From assembly GCA_947364395.1 (NCBI GenBank), contig CANASS010000062.1, positions 1 to 8,944 on the forward strand: DNA of 8,944 nt, in the 5' to 3' direction. This stretch comes from an uncultured bacterium. GTDB taxonomy: Bacteria; Bacillota; Clostridia; Oscillospirales; Oscillospiraceae. Numbering within the stretch: the stretch's first letter is position 1; every line of letters starts with the position of its first letter. The notes beneath the pieces are model-generated. The model did no database searches. It saw nothing but the letters and a program-made list of their open reading frames with translations, and was not told the DNA's origin. The translations under genes were made by a program, and so were the position numbers. Positions 6,138 to 8,944 of this stretch are shown here, piece by piece.

Positions 6138-8159
6138 GTGTATCAAAAGCTGTCGCAGTTGCTGGCCCCCCGCATCTGGCTGTACTTTGCCGCCATGCTC
6201 TCCTTTGCCGGCGTCACCGCCCTGCTGGGCCACCGGGACGCGGCGGCGGCGGAATTCGTTGTGGTGGCGGCGCTGCTGGCCGCTTTCGCCGCCTCCGCCC
6301 TGCGGCGCAGGCGGGAGGCCGACCGCTTTTTAAAAGAAATCCTGGACAGCATGGACCAGGCCACCCGGGACAGCACCCTCAACTGCCCCCTGCCCCTGGT
6401 GATGTTCCGCCCGGACACCGACGAGGTGGTGTGGTCCAACGAGCGCTTCCTCCGGCTCACCGGCGACCAGGAGCGGCTGTTCGACACTAAGCTGGCCGAC
6501 CTGGCCCCCGCCTTTGACTCCCGCTGGCTGCTGGAGGGGAAGAGCGAGTGCCCCGAGGAGGTGGAGCTGGGGGGGCGGCGCTACCAGGTGTTCGGCGACA
6601 TGGCCCGGCCCACCACGGAAAAGGACGCGGGGCTGCTGGCCACCACCTACTGGCTGGACGTGACCGAGCTGGCCGACACCCGGGACATCTACAACGCCAC
6701 CAAGCCGGTGATGGCCCTGCTGCTGCTGGACAACTACGAGGACGCCATCAAGAACCAGAACGAAAACATCCGCTCCGCCATGCTCAGCGACATCGTCCAG
6801 CGGCTCACCGCCTGGGCGGAGCGGTCCCGGGGGGCGTTCCTCCGGCTGGACCGGGACCGCTACCTGTGCCTGTTTGAGGAACAGTACCTCAGCGATTATA
6901 AGGAGGACAAGTTCTCCCTGCTGGACAGCGTCCGGGAGGTGACCAACCCCGCCGGCATCCCCGCCACCCTCACCGTGGGCGTGGGCGTGGACGGGGACAC
7001 CTTCGGGGAGCTGTACCGCTACGCCAACCTGTCGGTGGAAATGGCCCTGTCCCGGGGGGGCGACCAGGCGGTGATTAAGAACCGCTTCAATTTCGAGTTC
7101 TTCGGCGGGCGCTCCAAGGAGACCGAGCGCCGGGGCAAGGTGAAGAGCCGGGTGATGGCCTCCGCCATGGGCGAGCTGGTGGCGGACGCCTCCTGCGTCA
7201 TGGTCATGGGCCACAAGGCCCCGGACTTCGACGCGGTGGGAGCGGCGGTGGGGGTGTGCGCCATCGCCAGGCTGAAGGGCATCCCCCGCTATATTGTCCG
7301 GGACCACGGCCCCACCCCCGCCGACGGCCTGTACCAGCGGCTGGAGCGGACGCTCCCCTACCAGAACGCGCTGCTGGACCCCCAGGAGGCCATGCTCCGG
7401 GCGGACTCCCGGTCCCTGCTGGTGGTGGTGGACACCAACCGGCCCGAACAGGTGCAGTACCGGGAGCTGCTGGACTCCTGCAACAAGGTAGTGGTCATCG
7501 ACCACCACCGCCGGGCGGCCACCTATATCGAGGGGGCGGACCTGAACTTCCACGAGCCCTACGCCTCCTCCACCTGCGAGCTGGTCAGCGAGCTGATCTC
7601 CTACCTGATGGAGCCCACGGACCTGCTGGTGTGCGAGGCGGAGGCCCTGATGGCCGGGCTGATGCTGGACACCAAAAACTTCACCATGCGCACCGGGGGC
7701 CGCACCTTCGAGGCGGCGGCCATGCTGCGCCGGGCGGGCGGGGACACCGGCGAGGTCCGCAAGCTGTTCCAGACGGGGCTGTCCGACGCGGTGTCCAAGT
7801 ACGGCATCATCCAGAACGCCAAGATGTACCGGAAAGACATCGCCATCGCCGTGTCCGACCGGCCGGTGGGCCGGGTGACGGCGGCCCAGGCGGCGGACGA
7901 GCTGCTGAACATCGCGGGCATCGGCGCCTCCTTCGTGCTCTACCCCGAAGAGGGGCGGGTGGTGGTGTCCGGCCGGAGCCTCAGCGCCACCAACGTCCAG
8001 GTGATTTTGGAGGCCCTGGGGGGAGGCGGCAACGCCGGGGCCGCCGGGGCCCAGATCCCCGGCAAGACGGTGGAACAGGTGCTGGAGGAGCTTCACCAAG
8101 CGCTGGACAGCTATTTCGACGGCGAGGAGGAAAACCCGGAGGAACCACAGGCAAAATAA
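6138..8159 (+). CDS. gdpP: cyclic-di-AMP phosphodiesterase GdpP (membrane PAS-GGDEF-DHH-DHHA1)
   Basis: A 673-residue membrane-bound phosphodiesterase that hydrolyses the second messenger cyclic-di-AMP to pApA and so tunes K+ and osmolyte uptake and cell-wall homeostasis (family knowledge). Domains in order are two membrane helices (about 13-31 and 38-55), a PAS domain (about 85-180), and a degenerate GGDEF domain (about 190-320; LLLLDNYEDA, ALSRGGDQAV) lacking a true GGDEF motif. The DHH domain follows (about 350-515), with metal ligands His359, Asp363 and Asp365 in GHKAPDFDA, Asp432 in VVDTN, Asp455-His456-His457 and Asp511. Last is DHHA1 (about 560-660), with GGGGN at 628-632. Many relatives have His after the four glycines; Asn is present here. 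The frame stays open back to 6009, but the promoter and ribosome binding site indicate GTG at 6138. Length and order match the family. It is divergent from the V-ATPase operon, and rplI follows after 132 nt as in many Firmicutes. Confidence 0.95.
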   Translation: MYQKLSQLLAPRIWLYFAAMLSFAGVTALLGHRDAAAAEFVVVAALLAAFAASALRRRREADRFLKEILDSMDQATRDSTLNCPLPLVMFRPDTDEVVWSNERFLRLTGDQERLFDTKLADLAPAFDSRWLLEGKSECPEEVELGGRRYQVFGDMARPTTEKDAGLLATTYWLDVTELADTRDIYNATKPVMALLLLDNYEDAIKNQNENIRSAMLSDIVQRLTAWAERSRGAFLRLDRDRYLCLFEEQYLSDYKEDKFSLLDSVREVTNPAGIPATLTVGVGVDGDTFGELYRYANLSVEMALSRGGDQAVIKNRFNFEFFGGRSKETERRGKVKSRVMASAMGELVADASCVMVMGHKAPDFDAVGAAVGVCAIARLKGIPRYIVRDHGPTPADGLYQRLERTLPYQNALLDPQEAMLRADSRSLLVVVDTNRPEQVQYRELLDSCNKVVVIDHHRRAATYIEGADLNFHEPYASSTCELVSELISYLMEPTDLLVCEAEALMAGLMLDTKNFTMRTGGRTFEAAAMLRRAGGDTGEVRKLFQTGLSDAVSKYGIIQNAKMYRKDIAIAVSDRPVGRVTAAQAADELLNIAGIGASFVLYPEEGRVVVSGRSLSATNVQVILEALGGGGNAGAAGAQIPGKTVEQVLEELHQALDSYFDGEEENPEEPQAK

Positions 8160-8164
8160 GCAGG

Positions 8165-8185
8165 GGCGGGGCCTCCCCTCCCGCC
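8165..8185 (+). other. GC-rich hairpin just after gdpP
   Basis: GGCGGG (8165-8170) pairs with CCCGCC (8180-8185) around a 9-nt loop, starting 5 nt after the gdpP stop. No run of T follows, so it does not qualify as an intrinsic terminator. It might stabilise or process the gdpP 3' end. Confidence 0.35.
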
Positions 8186-8207
8186 TGTAAAGAGCAAAAC
8201 CCTGTCC

Positions 8208-8224
8208 GGGAGGGGCCCCCTCTC
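8208..8224 (+). other. second GC-rich hairpin between gdpP and rplI
   Basis: GGGAGGG (8208-8214) pairs with CCCTCTC (8218-8224) with one G-T wobble and a 3-nt loop. Again no T-run follows. With the hairpin at 8165-8185 it makes a structured spacer, but read-through from gdpP into rplI remains plausible. Confidence 0.35.
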
Positions 8225-8253
8225 CTGTGGCACAATCTAGATTAAGAATACGG

Positions 8254-8267
8254 CGGGCTTTTGCCCG
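8254..8267 (+). other. hairpin in the rplI leader
   Basis: CGGGC-TTTT-GCCCG is a perfect 5-bp stem with a TTTT loop, ending 8 nt before the AGGAGG of rplI (8276-8281). Its position would allow an effect on translation initiation, but the small stem could also be chance in GC-rich DNA. No clear promoter with both hexamers was found between 8160 and 8253. Confidence 0.4.
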
Positions 8268-8291
8268 AAATCCATAGGAGGTAACAAGATC

Positions 8292-8741
8292 ATGAAAGTC
8301 ATTTTACAGCAGGACGTGAAGGGCCAGGGCAAGAAGGGCCAGATGGTGGAGGTGTCCGACGGCTACGGCCGCAACTTCCTCCTGCCCCGGAAGCTGGCGG
8401 TGGAGGCCACCGCGGAGAACGTGAACACCATGAAGATGCAGGACAAGGCCAAGGCCGCCCGGCTGGCCGAGGAGAAGGCCCAGGCCCAGGCTCTGGCCGA
8501 GCGCCTCAAGGGGGTGCAGGTGAAGATCAAGGCCCGGGCGGGCCAGGGGGGCAAGCTGTTCGGCTCCATCACCAGCAAGGAGATCTCCGAGGAGCTGAAA
8601 AAGCAGTTTGATATGGACGTGAACAAGAGCAAGATCGTGCTGGGCGACTCCATCAAGTCCTTTGGGGCCTTTGAGGTGAAGTGTAAGCTGGGCAGCGAGG
8701 TGTCCGGGGTCATCAACGTGCTGGTGATTGAGGAGAAATAA
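8292..8741 (+). CDS. rplI: 50S ribosomal protein bL9
   Basis: A 149-residue bL9 of normal length, which binds 23S rRNA near the L1 stalk base and supports reading-frame maintenance. The N-terminal RNA-binding domain (about 1-52) has MKVILQQDVKGQGKKGQMVE and VSDGYGRNFLLPRKLAVEAT. A long connecting helix (about 45-78, Ala/Lys/Glu rich) leads to the C-terminal domain (about 80-149), with GGKLFGSITSKEIS and a final VINVLVIEE strand. The ATG at 8292 follows AGGAGG (8276-8281) with 10-nt spacing. It lies downstream of gdpP, the usual Firmicute pairing; in many relatives the replicative helicase gene dnaB comes next. Here the stop codon is followed at once by a repeat unit instead. Confidence 0.98.
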   Translation: MKVILQQDVKGQGKKGQMVEVSDGYGRNFLLPRKLAVEATAENVNTMKMQDKAKAARLAEEKAQAQALAERLKGVQVKIKARAGQGGKLFGSITSKEISEELKKQFDMDVNKSKIVLGDSIKSFGAFEVKCKLGSEVSGVINVLVIEEK

Positions 8742-8803
8742 GAAGCGTGAGCGTAGGCTGGCAGGCCCGGATGGACCGGAGCGAGGGCAAGAAACCGAAG
8801 ATT
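8742..8803. repeat. 62-bp direct repeat, copy 1
   Basis: This copy begins on the base immediately after the rplI TAA. It is identical to 8883-8944 except for one base (T8748 versus C8889). It starts GAAGCGTGAGCGTAGGCTGG and ends ACCGAAGATT. The spacing between copies is 141 bp. Homology stops sharply at the left, where 8740-8741 do not match 8881-8882. The sequence resembles no insertion sequence end that I recognise and encodes no convincing protein. Confidence 0.95.
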
Positions 8804-8867
8804 TGCGGAGCAAACCTGTTTTTTGTCCGAGTCGGAGGGAAGCCGGGCCGTCAAGCCAGCCCAACGC
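8751..8867. repeat. long imperfect inverted repeat within the repeat unit
   Basis: Three paired blocks face each other in the same order. GCGT (8751-8754) pairs with ACGC (8864-8867), GGCTGGC (8756-8762) with GCCAGCC (8855-8861), and GGCCCGG (8764-8770) with CCGGGCC (8843-8849). The result would be a long bulged stem of 18 listed pairs closing a loop of about 72 nt. Inside that loop is a small hairpin, TTTGC-GGA-GCAAA (8802-8814), followed by a run of six T at 8819-8824. As RNA on the plus strand this would be the 3' region of the rplI transcript. The first copy and the spacer together therefore look like one structured unit. Confidence 0.65.
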
Positions 8868-8882
8868 GAACGTGACAACAGG

Positions 8883-8944
8883 GAAGCGCGAGCGTAGGCT
8901 GGCAGGCCCGGATGGACCGGAGCGAGGGCAAGAAACCGAAGATT
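8883..8944. repeat. 62-bp direct repeat, copy 2 (reaches the window edge)
   Basis: This is the second copy of the unit at 8742-8803, with one mismatch. The window ends on the last base of visible homology, so it cannot be told whether the matching spacer or further copies follow. The 141-bp period suggests a tandem or clustered arrangement of a dispersed intergenic repeat. Confidence 0.93.

Noticed and set aside
6330..8099. Minus-strand open frame of 589 codons opposite gdpP
   Set aside because: It is the antisense shadow of a strongly conserved coding sequence, with His/Gly/Val-rich composition and no domain.
8234..8243. 10-bp palindrome AATCTAGATT upstream of rplI as an operator
   Set aside because: It is a single short palindrome with no associated promoter hexamers and no second copy, so it could easily be chance.
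8802..8824. Hairpin TTTGC-GGA-GCAAA followed by six T as an rplI terminator
   Set aside because: The stem has only 5 bp, mostly A-T, and the T-run starts 4 nt after it. It also lies in the loop of the larger inverted repeat, so it is too weak to call as a terminator.
8304..8878. Minus-strand open frames crossing rplI and the repeat
   Set aside because: They are antisense to rplI and run into the non-coding repeat. Such frames are probably a source of spurious hypothetical proteins wherever the repeat occurs.
8742..8944. CRISPR array
   Set aside because: The repeats are too long (62 bp), the spacing is too large (141-bp period), only two copies are seen, and no cas gene is nearby.

Overview
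This GC-rich window looks like a chromosomal segment from a high-GC gut-type Firmicute (Clostridia, probably Oscillospiraceae-like). The assignment is an inference. It rests on the Enterococcus-like order of the V-type ATPase genes, the gdpP-rplI pair typical of Firmicutes, strong AGGAGG-type ribosome binding sites and the use of GTG and TTG starts. No species can be named from the sequence alone.

Positions 1-5910, minus strand: one operon for a V-type (A/V-type) rotary ATPase, read right to left. The order is ntpF (coiled-coil stalk), ntpI (membrane stator), ntpK (16-kDa rotor ring proteolipid), ntpE (peripheral stalk), ntpC (central-stalk socket, subunit C/d), ntpG (the protein usually called subunit F), a small two-helix membrane protein, and the first 235 codons of ntpA (catalytic subunit A), which the window edge cuts in the P-loop. 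This is the order of the Enterococcus hirae ntpFIKECGA genes with one extra small gene inserted before ntpA. The proteolipid keeps every residue that forms the Na+ site in E. hirae NtpK, so a Na+-coupled enzyme is the best prediction.

Positions 5911-6137: a compact divergent control region. It holds a minus-strand promoter (TTGCTA, 17 bp, extended TAAAAT) for the ATPase operon and a plus-strand promoter (perfect extended -10, TGG-TATAAT) for the next gene.

Positions 6138-8159, plus strand: gdpP, a membrane-anchored cyclic-di-AMP phosphodiesterase with two TM helices, PAS, degenerate GGDEF, DHH and DHHA1 domains. Its metal ligands are intact, but the DHHA1 glycine motif has Asn where His is common. 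A leader with small hairpins (8160-8291) separates it from rplI (8292-8741), which encodes ribosomal protein bL9.

Positions 8742-8944: directly after the rplI stop codon come two near-identical 62-bp repeats, 141 bp apart. The first copy plus the spacer could fold into a long stem-loop. The second copy ends exactly at the window edge, so the array may continue. This repeat and the extra membrane gene inside the ATPase operon are the least explained elements. Nothing here looks like a defence system, mobile element, CRISPR array or RNA gene.
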